Shown one piece after another: positions 9,547-18,141 of a DNA stretch of 64,000 bases. How positions within the stretch are numbered: the stretch's first letter is position 1; every line of letters begins with the position of its first letter. The position numbers were made by a program, and so were the translations under genes. The notes below the pieces were generated by a model. That model worked only from the letters and a program-made list of their open reading frames with translations. It had not been told where the DNA came from and did no database searches. The stretch covers positions 1 through 64,000 of the forward strand of contig JAOTRT010000005.1 in NCBI GenBank assembly GCA_030247725.1. Reading direction: 5' to 3'. The stretch is from Candidatus Nitricoxidireducens bremensis. GTDB taxonomy: Bacteria > Pseudomonadota > Gammaproteobacteria > Burkholderiales > Rhodocyclaceae.

Positions 9547-11964
9547 CTACGCCGACCGCCCTTGCGCCGGGCCCTGCCCGGACTTGGGTTTCCAGCGGCG
9601 CAGCAGCAACGAGTTGCTGACCACCGACACCGAACTCATGGCCATCGCCGCCCCGGCGACCACGGGATTGAGGAACCCCAGGGCCGCGGCGGGAATGCCG
9701 AGCACATTGTAGATGAAGGCCCAGAACAGGTTCTGGCGGATCTTGGCCAGGGTCGCGCGGGAAAGGTCGATGGCATCCGGCACGCCGTTGAGGTCGTTCC
9801 GCATGAGGGTCACGTCCGCCGCCTCCATGGCCACGTCGGACCCGGCCCCCATGGCGAAGGAGACATCGGCCGCCGCCAGGGCCGGCGCATCGTTGATGCC
9901 GTCGCCGGCCATGCCGATGCGCTTGCCGCCGTCCTTCAGCCGGGCCACAGCCGCCGCCTTGTCGCCGGGCAGCACCCCGGCCTCGAACCGGACGAGACCC
10001 GCCTCCCGCGCAATGGCCGCCGCCGTACGCGGGTTGTCGCCCGTCAGCATCACGACCTCGACACCCATGGACTGCAGCCTCGCCACCGCCGCCCGTGTCG
10101 TCGCGCGTATCGGATCGCTGATGCCGAGCAAGCCCAGCAGGGTACCGCCCCGGGCCACCGCGACGACACTGCGTCCCTGTTCCTGCAGGGCGGCGACCTG
10201 CGGCTCATCCAAGCCGATGCCCTGGGAAATCAGCCAGTCGGGAGATCCTGCCAGCACCGGCATGCCATCCACTTCGCCGGCCAGACCGCGCCCCGGCACG
10301 GTGCCGACACCCGTCGGCATGGCGAGGGCCAGCCCCCGCTCGCGGGCGGCACCTACGACCGCTTCGGCCAGAGGATGGGTGGAACCCTGCTCAAGGCTGG
10401 CGGCGACCCGCAGCAATTCATCCGCGTCCGATCCTCCGGCCGGCACGAGGTCGGTGATCGCCGGCCGCCCCTGGGTCAGGGTGCCCGTCTTGTCCACGGC
10501 CAGCACGTCGATGCGTTCGGCCAGTTCCAGGGCCTGGGCGTTGCGGATCAGGATGCCAGCCCGGGCGCCCTGCCCCGTGCCGACCATGATGGCCGTCGGT
10601 GTCGCCAACCCGAGGGCGCAGGGACAGGCGATCACCAATACGGCAACGGCATTGACCAGGGCCGCAGTGAAGTCGCCGCCGACCCACCACCAGCCGGCGA
10701 AAGTCGCCAGGGCGATGGCCGTCACCACCGGTACGAAAATGGCCGCAACCCGGTCCGCAAGCCGTTGGACCGGCGCCTTGGAACCCTGGGCCTGCTCCAC
10801 CAGGCGGATGATGCCCGCCAGCAGCGTATGGCTGCCGACGCCCGTCGCCCTGCAACGCAGCAGTCCGTCGCCATTCACCGTCGCCGCATACAGCCGGTCG
10901 CCAGCCGCCTTCGCCACGGGCAGGCTCTCGCCCGTCAGCATCGCTTCATTGAGGGCGGAAACGCCCTCAATGACCTCGCCGTCCACGGGCACGGCTTCGC
11001 CACCGCGCACGACGAAGATGTCTCCGGGGATCATCGAAGCCACCGGCACTTCGACAAGCTGGCCATCCCGCTCGACCCGCGCAGTCTGGGGCTGCAGCTT
11101 CACCAGCGCCTCGATGGCGGCGGAGGTCTTCGCCTTGGCGCGCGCCTCCAGTATCTTGCCCAGCAACACCAGCGTGATGACGGTGGCCGAGGCCTCGAAA
11201 TAGACATGCTGATGAAGGTCAAACAGGGTCACGACGGCGCTGTAGAGCCAGGCCATGGTGGTACCGAGGGCCACTAGCACATCCATGTTGCCGCTGCCGC
11301 CGCGAATAGCATTGAAACCGCCGACATAGAAGCGCCAGCCGATCCAGAACTGCACCGGCGTCGCCAGGACGAACTGCAGCCAGCGCGGCAGGATGTCGTC
11401 GTGGGCATCCCAGTCGCCGCCGAACATGAAGAACATCTGTCCGACCAGGGGAAGCGTCAATGCCGCGGCAATCCAGAACCGCTTCAGCTCCTCCCGATAG
11501 ACCGCCAGCTTGCGCGCCTTCTCCTCGGCATGGGTGTCCTGAGTCGACACCGTGGCCGTGAAGCCTGTCTTCACCACGGTGGCAATCAGTGACGCCGGAT
11601 CGGCGAGGCCCGGCACATAGCGGATATGGGCTTTTTCCGCCGCCAGGTTGACCGCAGCTTCCACGCCCGGCAGCTTGTTGAGCTGCTTTTCGATGCGGGT
11701 CGCACAGGCCGCGCAGGTCATGCCGCCGACGGCCAGTTCGACGGTACGCGGCGGCACCTCGAACCCGGTCTTGCGGATGGTCTCGACCAGCTGGGCCGCA
11801 CTCGCCTGGGCCCGGTCGTAATGGACCGAGACCCGCTCGCTGGCGAAATTGACCGCCGCTTCAACGCCCGGCAGCTTGTTGAGCTGCTTTTCGATACGCG
11901 CGGCACAGGCCGCACAGGTCATGCCGGCAACGGGCAGTTCGAGGGCGTCGCGGGCGTCGGTCAT
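9547..11964 (-). CDS. copA: Copper-translocating P1B-type ATPase
   Basis: This 805-residue inner-membrane pump exports Cu(I) using ATP. It has two N-terminal HMA domains with MTCAAC at residues 15-20 and 82-87, the transmembrane copper motif CPCALGLATP, the TGES actuator loop, the phosphorylation motif DKTGTLT, and the HPLAEAV nucleotide-site motif. These make it a Cu(I) ATPase. The two HMA domains are unusually alike, also in DNA (11650-11742 versus 11851-11943). It lies between a rhodanese gene (5 bases upstream) and the CopZ-like gene. A second, different copper ATPase, CcoI, lies at 33.5-35.9 kb; this one is more likely the detoxification pump. Confidence 0.95.
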   Translation of the reverse strand: MTDARDALELPVAGMTCAACAARIEKQLNKLPGVEAAVNFASERVSVHYDRAQASAAQLVETIRKTGFEVPPRTVELAVGGMTCAACATRIEKQLNKLPGVEAAVNLAAEKAHIRYVPGLADPASLIATVVKTGFTATVSTQDTHAEEKARKLAVYREELKRFWIAAALTLPLVGQMFFMFGGDWDAHDDILPRWLQFVLATPVQFWIGWRFYVGGFNAIRGGSGNMDVLVALGTTMAWLYSAVVTLFDLHQHVYFEASATVITLVLLGKILEARAKAKTSAAIEALVKLQPQTARVERDGQLVEVPVASMIPGDIFVVRGGEAVPVDGEVIEGVSALNEAMLTGESLPVAKAAGDRLYAATVNGDGLLRCRATGVGSHTLLAGIIRLVEQAQGSKAPVQRLADRVAAIFVPVVTAIALATFAGWWWVGGDFTAALVNAVAVLVIACPCALGLATPTAIMVGTGQGARAGILIRNAQALELAERIDVLAVDKTGTLTQGRPAITDLVPAGGSDADELLRVAASLEQGSTHPLAEAVVGAARERGLALAMPTGVGTVPGRGLAGEVDGMPVLAGSPDWLISQGIGLDEPQVAALQEQGRSVVAVARGGTLLGLLGISDPIRATTRAAVARLQSMGVEVVMLTGDNPRTAAAIAREAGLVRFEAGVLPGDKAAAVARLKDGGKRIGMAGDGINDAPALAAADVSFAMGAGSDVAMEAADVTLMRNDLNGVPDAIDLSRATLAKIRQNLFWAFIYNVLGIPAAALGFLNPVVAGAAMAMSSVSVVSNSLLLRRWKPKSGQGPAQGRSA
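11650..11943 (-). repeat. Tandem HMA-domain repeat within copA
   Basis: Two DNA segments 201 bases apart (11650-11742 and 11851-11943) code for the two HMA domains and share long identical runs, including codons for IEKQLNKLPGVEAAVN. The likeness at DNA level suggests a fairly recent duplication or ongoing gene conversion. Confidence 0.6.
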
Positions 11965-11968
11965 GGCG

Positions 11969-12349
11969 TCATTCGAAGTTGATGGGTTCGGGCTTTTCCG
12001 TCGGCCGGCCTTCGTTGTTCCAGGCCTCGAAACCGCCGTTCATGGACTGGATGTTGCTGTAGCCGATCTTCTGCAACTGGACCGCGGACAGGGCCGCCCG
12101 GCCGCTGGTACGGCAGTAAAGCAGGAATGCCCCCTCCTTGTTCGCACACTCGGGCACCATGCCGATTTTGAATTCGAGAACGCCGCGGGGAATGTTAACG
12201 GCGCCAGGCAGGTGGCCGGCGGCGAACTCGTCGTATTCGCGCACATCGATGATGACGCGCTTGCCCAGCAGGGCCTGGGCTTCGGCGGGACTGACTTCTT
12301 TGATCTGGGCTTTGGCTTCGACGACCAGTTCGTGGGGGGTGACGGGCAT
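11969..12349 (-). CDS. Rhodanese-like domain protein
   Basis: This 126-residue single-domain rhodanese should move sulfane sulfur from a persulfide on its active-site Cys. The Cys79 loop reads YCRTSGRA, and the early motif IIDVREYDEFAAGHLPGAVNIPRG is typical. There is no signal peptide, so it is cytoplasmic. It is the first gene of the rhodanese-copA-copZ run; the 5-base gap to copA argues for one transcript. A link to copper handling is suggested only by position. Confidence 0.88.
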   Translation of the reverse strand: MPVTPHELVVEAKAQIKEVSPAEAQALLGKRVIIDVREYDEFAAGHLPGAVNIPRGVLEFKIGMVPECANKEGAFLLYCRTSGRAALSAVQLQKIGYSNIQSMNGGFEAWNNEGRPTEKPEPINFE

Positions 12350-12394
12350 GGCGAATCTCCGTGGAGAATATTAGGGTTCCCTGATTATCTCATA

Positions 12395-12438
12395 GCCGCC
12401 AAAACTACCTTTTTGTGCAGCGCACTAAAGGTGGCGGC
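12395..12438. repeat. Nested inverted repeat in the rhodanese/GNAT divergent gap
   Basis: An outer pair GCCGCC/GGCGGC (12395-12400, 12433-12438) encloses an imperfect inner pair ACCTTT/AAAGGT (12407-12412, 12427-12432). It lies between divergent starts at 12349 and 12490. It does not fit the usual CueR operator (ACCTTCC-GGAAGGT), though it is reminiscent of it. It could be an operator for the copper genes. Confidence 0.35.
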
Positions 12439-12489
12439 AGTCGATACGTTAACAGACTCAGTACTTCGCATCCATCGGGACCGGCAATC

Positions 12490-12879
12490 ATGTTCTCCTC
12501 GATCCAAATCCACGACCTACGGGGCGCATGCCTCGGATTCACCTGCAGCCACGACCGGGAGGATTGGCGCATCTTCCTCGAAGCCCTCGACACCGACGAC
12601 GGCGAACGGCTGATCCGCAGCCTTGGCGTGGAAGCCCATCCGTGCATCGCCGTACTGCAGTCGGTGGTCGTCTGCGAATCCCACCGCGGCCAGAACTTCG
12701 GCCGCCGGCTCGTCGCGGACTTTCTGCGGGTGGCCGATGCCCAGGCGGTCGTGACGGTCGCCGGCCGTTCCGCCCGGACCTTTTTTCAGTCCCTTGGATT
12801 CGTCGCCTGCGGAGACGGCGGACTGATGGTCCTGCGCCCGGGAATCCGCGATGCCGGGACCGTCCGCCTCGCTGCCTGA
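12490..12879 (+). CDS. GNAT-family N-acetyltransferase
   Basis: This 129-residue protein looks like a small acetyltransferase. The acetyl-CoA-binding motif A is visible as VVCESHRGQNFGRRLV (Q/RxxGxG/A type), followed by a short beta strand and the SARTFFQSLGFVACG motif B region. The substrate cannot be predicted. The ATG at 12490 is preferred over an upstream ATG at 12415, which would add low-complexity residues across the divergent promoter gap. It stands alone on the plus strand, convergent with the TauE/SafE-like gene. Confidence 0.75.
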   Translation: MFSSIQIHDLRGACLGFTCSHDREDWRIFLEALDTDDGERLIRSLGVEAHPCIAVLQSVVVCESHRGQNFGRRLVADFLRVADAQAVVTVAGRSARTFFQSLGFVACGDGGLMVLRPGIRDAGTVRLAA

Positions 12880-12890
12880 GATCGCTGCGG

Positions 12891-13556
12891 CTAGGTCATG
12901 GCGCGCAGCGCCATGACCACTCCATAGACGCCGTATCCCAGCACTAGCAACCCAGATGCCAGGCGGGTGGCACGCGCCTGGGCAAAGCGGCGGAAACGGG
13001 CCAGCAGCAGGCCCGCCAGCAGCAGATTGGGTAATGTTCCCAGTCCGAACGCAGCCATCGCCAGGGCGCCCCGTGCCGCCGATCCCGATGCCAGGGCCGT
13101 GGTCAGGGCGCTATACACCAGTCCGCAGGGCAACCAGCCCCACAGCATGCCCAGGGGCAGGGCCTGGGCGGGGCCGCGTACGGGCATGAAACGGCGCGTC
13201 GCCGGTTGCACCCGTCGCCAGAGCCATTGTCCGCCGCGCTCCAGGACGGCCAGCGCCTGGGTCGCCCCGAGCAGATAGATGCCGAGGGCCACGAGCATCA
13301 GACTGGCAAAAAGATAGAGGCCGCGCTGGATGGGCAGCAGATTGCCGAAAGCATAGCCGACTGTTCCGGCAATCGCCCCGGCCAGCATGTAGCTGCCGAT
13401 GCGGCCCAGGTTGTAGGCAACGTGGATGGTCCATGCGCCGCGCCCCTGTGGTACCTGAAGCGACAGGGCGCCGGCGATGCCGCCGCACATGCCGGCGCAA
13501 TGGGTGCCGCCGAGCAGCCCGACGATGAACAGTGCGAAGAAACCCTGATCCGGCAT
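12891..13556 (-). CDS. TauE/SafE-like (DsbD_2-type) membrane protein
   Basis: This 221-residue inner-membrane protein has about six transmembrane segments. The signature GGTHCAGMCGGI at residues 16-27 and GWLPCGLVYSAL in the middle are typical of the sulfite exporter TauE/SafE-like, DsbD_2 group that occurs beside cbb3 oxidase genes in proteobacteria, where a role in copper or cytochrome maturation is suspected. It ends the hemN transcript (7 bases downstream). The paired Cys could bind copper; this is inference. Confidence 0.8.
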   Translation of the reverse strand: MPDQGFFALFIVGLLGGTHCAGMCGGIAGALSLQVPQGRGAWTIHVAYNLGRIGSYMLAGAIAGTVGYAFGNLLPIQRGLYLFASLMLVALGIYLLGATQALAVLERGGQWLWRRVQPATRRFMPVRGPAQALPLGMLWGWLPCGLVYSALTTALASGSAARGALAMAAFGLGTLPNLLLAGLLLARFRRFAQARATRLASGLLVLGYGVYGVVMALRAMT

Positions 13557-13562
13557 GCCGGA

Positions 13563-14954
13563 TCAGATGACCTTGGAGTAGCGCACCCGTTCCCGGTCGG
13601 CGCGCAGGTACTTGTCGAAGGCCATGGCGATGACGCGCACCAGCATGCGCCCGCGGGGCAGCACCGTGATCCACTGATCGTCGATGGTCAGCAGGCCGGC
13701 CTGTTCCATCTCGCGCAGGGCGGCGAGTTCGGGCGCGAAGTAGGACTTGAAGTCGATCAGGTGGGCGATCTCGATGGACTCGATGGAAAGCTCGAAATGA
13801 CACATCAGCGCCTGGATGATGGAGCGGCGCAAGAGATCGTCGGCAGTCAGTTCCAGGCCCCGCATGACGGGCAATACACCGCGGTCCAGGCTGTCGTAGT
13901 ACTCGTCGAGGGTACGGTAGTTCTGGCAGTAGGTCGGCCCGACCTTGCCGATGGCGGAAACACCGAAGGCCATGAGGTCGGCGTCGGCGTAGGTCGAGTA
14001 GCCCTGGAAGTTGCGGTGCAGGCGCCCCTGGCGCTGGGCGACGGCCAGTTCGTCATCGGGCTTGGCAAAGTGGTCCATGCCGATGAAGACATAGCCGGCA
14101 TCGGTCAGCCGCTTGATGGCGGTCTGGAGAATCTGCAGCTTGGCTTCGGCCGAAGGCAGTTCGGCCTCGCTGATACGGCGCTGGGGCTTGGCGAGATTCG
14201 GCAGGTGGGCGTAGTTGTAGATCGACAGCCGGTCGGGCGACAGCTTGATCACCTCGTCCAGCGTGTGATTGAAGCTGAGGACGTTCTGCTTGGGCAGGCC
14301 GTAGATCAAGTCGACGGATACGGACTTGAAGCCGAACTCGCGCGCGGCGTCGATGACCACCCGCGTTTCGTCGAGGGTCTGGATGCGGTTCACCGCCTGC
14401 TGCACTTCCGGCTCGAAATCCTGCACGCCGACACTCATGCGGTTGAAGCCGAGTTCCCCCAGGAGCTTGACCGTCTCCCGGTCCACCTTGCGCGGATCGA
14501 TCTCGATGGAGTATTCGCCGTTGGGCAGCAGCTTGAAGTGCTGCAGCGTCAACTCCATCAGCCGCCTCATCTCGTCGTGGGAGAGGAAGGTGGGCGTACC
14601 GCCGCCCCAGTGGAGCTGGATGACGTCGTGGCTGCCGTCCAGCGCCGCCGCCTGCATCGCCAACTCCTTGCCCAAGTACTTGATGTATTTGGCGGAACGC
14701 CCGTGATCCTTGGTGATGATCTTGTTGCAGGCGCAGTAGTAGCAGATGGTGTTGCAGAAGGGGATGTGGAAGTATAATGACAACGGCCGGCTGATCCCGC
14801 CAATGGTGCGCTTTCCCAGCCACAAGCGATAGGCTTCGGCGTCGAAGGCTTCGACGAAGCGGTCCGCAGTGGGGTAGGAGGTGTAGCGCGGGCCGGAAAC
14901 GTCGAAACGGCGTATGACCTGCGGGTCGAAGATCAGCTCTTGATAATTGCTCAC
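13563..14954 (-). CDS. hemN: Oxygen-independent coproporphyrinogen III dehydrogenase
   Basis: This radical-SAM enzyme of 463 residues makes protoporphyrinogen IX without oxygen and so supplies heme for cbb3 oxidase under low oxygen. The CxxxCxxC cluster motif is seen as FCNTICYYCACN at about residues 58-69, and GGGTPTFL lies downstream. The N-terminus SGPRYTSYPTADRF is the HemN signature. The GTG at 14954 (VSNYQELIF) gives the usual length; the open frame continues upstream into fnr without meaning. An FNR box at 15021-15034 lies divergently upstream. Confidence 0.95.
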   Translation of the reverse strand: MSNYQELIFDPQVIRRFDVSGPRYTSYPTADRFVEAFDAEAYRLWLGKRTIGGISRPLSLYFHIPFCNTICYYCACNKIITKDHGRSAKYIKYLGKELAMQAAALDGSHDVIQLHWGGGTPTFLSHDEMRRLMELTLQHFKLLPNGEYSIEIDPRKVDRETVKLLGELGFNRMSVGVQDFEPEVQQAVNRIQTLDETRVVIDAAREFGFKSVSVDLIYGLPKQNVLSFNHTLDEVIKLSPDRLSIYNYAHLPNLAKPQRRISEAELPSAEAKLQILQTAIKRLTDAGYVFIGMDHFAKPDDELAVAQRQGRLHRNFQGYSTYADADLMAFGVSAIGKVGPTYCQNYRTLDEYYDSLDRGVLPVMRGLELTADDLLRRSIIQALMCHFELSIESIEIAHLIDFKSYFAPELAALREMEQAGLLTIDDQWITVLPRGRMLVRVIAMAFDKYLRADRERVRYSKVI

Positions 14955-14990
14955 TTGCCAGTCGGCATCGCTGCCTGGATTTACGAGACG

Positions 14991-14996
14991 ATAAGA
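14991..14996 (-). promoter_or_regulatory. Predicted -10 element of hemN
   Basis: TCTTAT on the minus strand is centred 34 bases from the centre of the FNR box, close to the spacing of class II FNR promoters. It matches four of six consensus bases. Confidence 0.4.
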
Positions 14997-15020
14997 TGCC
15001 GAATCCCCAACGGGTGCACG

Positions 15021-15034
15021 TTGACCCAGATCAA
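15021..15034. promoter_or_regulatory. FNR box between hemN and fnr
   Basis: TTGACCCAGATCAA matches the FNR consensus TTGAT-N4-ATCAA with one mismatch. It lies 66 bases upstream of the hemN start, in range for activation, but only 16 bases before the fnr start, where binding would more likely repress. It therefore suggests FNR activation of hemN and autorepression of fnr. Confidence 0.8.
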
Positions 15035-15050
15035 ACGGCCTGAGGACAGC

Positions 15051-15791
15051 GTGCCAGCACCCAACGTAATTCCCCTCAATCTGACATCCCTCAAGGCAGC
15101 CTGCTCCCAGTGCAACCTGCGGGAGCTCTGCCTGCCCTACGGCCTTACCGAGGACGAGGTGGCCCAGCTCGACAATCTCGTCGGCGCCCGGCGCAAGCTC
15201 AAGCGCGGCCAGCATCTCTACCGCGCCGGCGACCCGTTCGAGGCCCTGTACGCCATCAAGATCGGATTCTTTAAGACCGACATCCTGCTGGAGGACGGTC
15301 GCGATCAGGTGACGGGCTTCCAGATGGCGGGGGAAATCCTCGGCATGGACGGCATCGGCACCGAAGTCCATACCTGTAATTCCATCGCCCTCGAAGACAG
15401 CGAAATCTGCGTCATCCCCTTCCCCCAGCTCGAACACCTGTCCCGGGAAATCCGCGCCCTCCAGCACCATTTCCACAAGGTCATGAGCCGCGAGATCGTG
15501 CGGGACCACGGGGTGATGATGCTGCTGGGTACGATGCGTGCCGAGGAGCGGCTTGCCGCCTTCCTGCTGAATCTGTCCCAGCGTTTCACCGCCCGGGGTT
15601 ATTCGCCGCAGGAGTTTCACCTGCGCATGACGCGGGAGGAGATCGGCTCCTACCTGGGGCTCAAGCTCGAAACCGTGAGCCGCGCCTTTTCCCGCTTCCA
15701 GGAAGAAGGCCTCATCAGCGTCCACCAGAAGCACATCCGCATCCTGGACAACGCCGGCCTGAAGAAGCTACTCAGCCACCAGCCAGGCTGA
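15051..15791 (+). CDS. fnr: FNR, oxygen-responsive transcription regulator
   Basis: This 246-residue Crp-family regulator senses oxygen through a [4Fe-4S] cluster. The N-terminal cysteines are CSQCNLRELC and the fourth is in HTCNS, matching the four ligands of E. coli FNR. The helix-turn-helix recognition helix ETVSRAFSRF holds the Glu, Ser and Arg that read TTGAT. The GTG at 15051 follows GAGGAC and gives the normal length. It is divergent from hemN, and its 3' end overlaps the convergent SirB2 gene by 20 bases. Confidence 0.94.
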   Translation: MPAPNVIPLNLTSLKAACSQCNLRELCLPYGLTEDEVAQLDNLVGARRKLKRGQHLYRAGDPFEALYAIKIGFFKTDILLEDGRDQVTGFQMAGEILGMDGIGTEVHTCNSIALEDSEICVIPFPQLEHLSREIRALQHHFHKVMSREIVRDHGVMMLLGTMRAEERLAAFLLNLSQRFTARGYSPQEFHLRMTREEIGSYLGLKLETVSRAFSRFQEEGLISVHQKHIRILDNAGLKKLLSHQPG

Positions 15792-16164
15792 ATATCCCCC
15801 AGGGGTTCTTGGTAAGGGCTACCGATACGACGTAGCCGAAGGTGGCGAGGGCCCCCAACCAGGCTGCCAGCCGCATCTGCTGCGTACGGCCCGCTTTCAG
15901 GGCCACGGAACCGAGGATGATGTAGGCGATGAGGCCGAACACCTTGGCCGTCACCCAGGCATCAACGAAGGGGTACTGCTCCGTCATCACCACGAGCCCG
16001 ATGGCTGCCGCCAACAGCAGCGTGTCGTTGATGTGGGGAAGGACTTTCATCCAGCGCCGTCCGAGCCAGGGCGAGCTGTTCGCCATTAGCAGCCCGCGCA
16101 GGAAGAAGCCCGTGCCGCTGAGGATCACGCAGGTGATATGGAGGTGCTTGATGGCGAAGTACAT
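15772..16164 (-). CDS. SirB2-family membrane protein
   Basis: This 130-residue protein has four predicted transmembrane helices and the family start MYFAIKHLHITCV, followed by GxxLRGxLM and a LPHINDTLLL motif with a conserved His. Those are features of SirB2 (PF04247-like), a small membrane family of unclear function, often near heme or respiration genes. I use ATG 16164, since residues before it in the longer frame (to 16242) overlap the NnrS gene. The stop overlaps the end of fnr on the other strand. Confidence 0.8.
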   Translation of the reverse strand: MYFAIKHLHITCVILSGTGFFLRGLLMANSSPWLGRRWMKVLPHINDTLLLAAAIGLVVMTEQYPFVDAWVTAKVFGLIAYIILGSVALKAGRTQQMRLAAWLGALATFGYVVSVALTKNPWGIFSLAGG

Positions 16165-16168
16165 GCTG

Positions 16169-17371
16169 TCAACCGGAGCGGCCGTCGGCGCGGGGGCGCC
16201 AGAGATTGGGAGCGTATTTTGCCGCCCAGGCCCCGAAAGCACAAAGCCATAGAAGCGCCGCCAGGAAGGTCGGGCTCAGGATTCCCGGCAAGACGACGAA
16301 TTCCCCGGTAATGCGCAGTACCGCGGCCAGTTGGAGCATCCAGAAGGCCCCCCACATGACCCCATCGCCGGCGACGGGCTTGCCGGAATGACCGAGGGTG
16401 ACACGGCTCCCCATGCCGACGACCGTCGATGAGAAAAAGCCGATGGTCAGCGCATGGACGGGCGCCTGCCCGAGCCCGGTTCCCCCCGCCCACAGAAGCA
16501 GGCCGTGGATTGTAAGCAGGGCGAAACCGATGCCGCACCAGGCGAATCCCACGTGCAGAACGGCGACGATCCGCGCGGCAAAGCTCTCCCGCAGGCGCCA
16601 GAGCCAGGTCAGGCGCAATGCGGCGACAGCCGCCGCCAGATCGGCCGGCCATATCCAGGTCGCCGCATCTGCCAGGGCGGCAATCCCGTGCAGTCCGCTC
16701 GCCGCCAGCACCACCGCCAGCGCCCAGAAAGGCCGGTGCACCACATAGCCGCGGATCGCACCGCTGGAGAAGAAGGGCAGCATGCGGTGGATGACGATGG
16801 CGAATGCCGGCAGCAGGAAACCCCACAAGCCGAGGGCGACCGCCGCCGCGCCCAGTACCGGCGGTCCACCGGCCGCGAAGACCGCCAGACAGGACAAGCC
16901 CCCCAGGCCCAGGGTCAGGGCGGTCGCCATCAGCAGAATATGGCGTCTTTCCTGGTCGGTCCCCAAGGCGACACGCCAGATGAAGCGCAGAGCCACTGCC
17001 CAGCCGGCCATCGCCAGCGCCAGGCCCGGCCCCAGCAGCCCCGGCACCATCAGACCGATATCGGCGATGAACCAGCCGGCCGCCATCAACAGGCCTGCCG
17101 GACGGAACACGCCCGGCGGGGTGTCCGGCATCCCCTGCCAACGGGGACCGGCAGTCAGGATGAAGCCGAAGACGAAGAAGGCAAAGACGCCGAACAGGAG
17201 CATCGAGGCATGCAACCAGGGTGGCGGCAAAGGCAGGACCGGCGCCTGCCATAGGCCGGCGTAGCGACCGCCGACATCGATAAGCCAAATCCCCATGGCG
17301 ACCAGCGCCTGGACGATACCGGCGAGGAACAGCGGCCTGTGGGGTGCGGCGAGCACGGTACGCCAGATCAT
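16169..17371 (-). CDS. NnrS family membrane protein
   Basis: This 400-residue protein has about 12 transmembrane segments and belongs to NnrS, a heme- and copper-containing membrane family tied to the NO stress response in denitrifiers. Signature stretches are PHRPLFLAG at the N-terminus, FGVFAFFVFGFILTAGPRW, and HALTIGFFSSTVVGMGSRV with a conserved His. It is divergent from the DNR-type regulator gene 77 bases away, which fits NO control. The SirB2 gene follows with a 4-base gap. Confidence 0.92.
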   Translation of the reverse strand: MIWRTVLAAPHRPLFLAGIVQALVAMGIWLIDVGGRYAGLWQAPVLPLPPPWLHASMLLFGVFAFFVFGFILTAGPRWQGMPDTPPGVFRPAGLLMAAGWFIADIGLMVPGLLGPGLALAMAGWAVALRFIWRVALGTDQERRHILLMATALTLGLGGLSCLAVFAAGGPPVLGAAAVALGLWGFLLPAFAIVIHRMLPFFSSGAIRGYVVHRPFWALAVVLAASGLHGIAALADAATWIWPADLAAAVAALRLTWLWRLRESFAARIVAVLHVGFAWCGIGFALLTIHGLLLWAGGTGLGQAPVHALTIGFFSSTVVGMGSRVTLGHSGKPVAGDGVMWGAFWMLQLAAVLRITGEFVVLPGILSPTFLAALLWLCAFGAWAAKYAPNLWRPRADGRSG

Positions 17372-17448
17372 CGACTGATTTCTCCCTGTCCCAAAGCGTG
17401 GTATGGTTGCGCCCCATTAGACCATCGGCCAACCCCGGATTTTGCTCG

Positions 17449-18141
17449 ATGAATCACGACCGACTCGACATTCCCGCCCTGCTGGGACGACTTCCCCTCT
17501 TCCAGGAACTCTCGCCCGAGCAGCTCGGACAGATCGCCGCCGCCACAAGGGAAAAGCGTCTGGCCAAGGGCGAAATGCTGTTCCAGAAGGGTGACGTGCC
17601 GCGCGGCTTCTTCGTCATCGTCTTCGGGCAGGTCAAACTGGCCTTCCCGTCCTCCCAGGGCAATGAGAAAGTCGTCGAGATTCTCGGTCCCAAACAAAGC
17701 TTCGGCGAGGCCGTCATGTTCATGGACCGGCCCTACCCGCTTTTTGCCGAATCCCTCTCCGACACCCTGCTGCTGCACATCACCAAGAATGCCGTGTTCG
17801 AACTGCTGGAGAAGGACCCGTCCTTCGCCCGCAGACTGCTGGCGGGACTCTCCATGCGGCTCCACTCCCTGGTCATCGATGTGGAGTCCTACTCCTTGCG
17901 CTCCAGTGCCCAACGAGTGATCGGCTACCTGCTCCAGCACTGCCTGCAGGAAGGAAGCAAGGAGGAAAGCGTGGAAATCTCCCTGCCTACTTCCAAGCAG
18001 GTCATCGCCTCGCGCCTGAACCTGACCCCGGAAACCTTGTCGCGGATATTCCATGACCTTTCCGAGGCCGGTTTGATCAACGTCCATGGCAAGCAGATCA
18101 CGATTCGTGACCTGAATCGGCTGCGAGAATTCGACCTTTGA
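17449..18141 (+). CDS. DNR/NnrR-type Crp/Fnr regulator
   Basis: This 230-residue protein has an N-terminal cyclic-nucleotide-fold sensor domain (GEMLFQKGDVPRGFFVI) and a C-terminal Crp-type helix-turn-helix with the recognition helix PETLSRIFHDL. It lacks the FNR cysteines, so it does not sense oxygen through an iron-sulfur cluster; heme-dependent NO sensors of the DNR type look like this. Context supports that: divergent NnrS, convergent membrane protein, and a hemerythrin operon with a TTGAC-N4-GTCAA box. The ATG at 17449 is chosen by alignment of the domain start. Its 3' end overlaps the next gene by 44 bases. Confidence 0.85.
   Translation: MNHDRLDIPALLGRLPLFQELSPEQLGQIAAATREKRLAKGEMLFQKGDVPRGFFVIVFGQVKLAFPSSQGNEKVVEILGPKQSFGEAVMFMDRPYPLFAESLSDTLLLHITKNAVFELLEKDPSFARRLLAGLSMRLHSLVIDVESYSLRSSAQRVIGYLLQHCLQEGSKEESVEISLPTSKQVIASRLNLTPETLSRIFHDLSEAGLINVHGKQITIRDLNRLREFDL

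Noticed and set aside
9523..11277. Long plus-strand open frame of 584 codons over copA
   Set aside because: Antisense shadow of copA, rich in His/Arg/Gly as expected from GC-rich complementary coding.
12407..12432. CueR-type copper operator
   Set aside because: The arms are ACCTTT/AAAGGT, not ACCTTCC/GGAAGGT, and no MerR-family gene is present; kept only as an inverted repeat.
16125..17432. Minus-strand frame of 435 codons overlapping nnrS
   Set aside because: Out-of-frame shadow; the NnrS frame has all family motifs and this one is Arg/Gly-rich without motifs.
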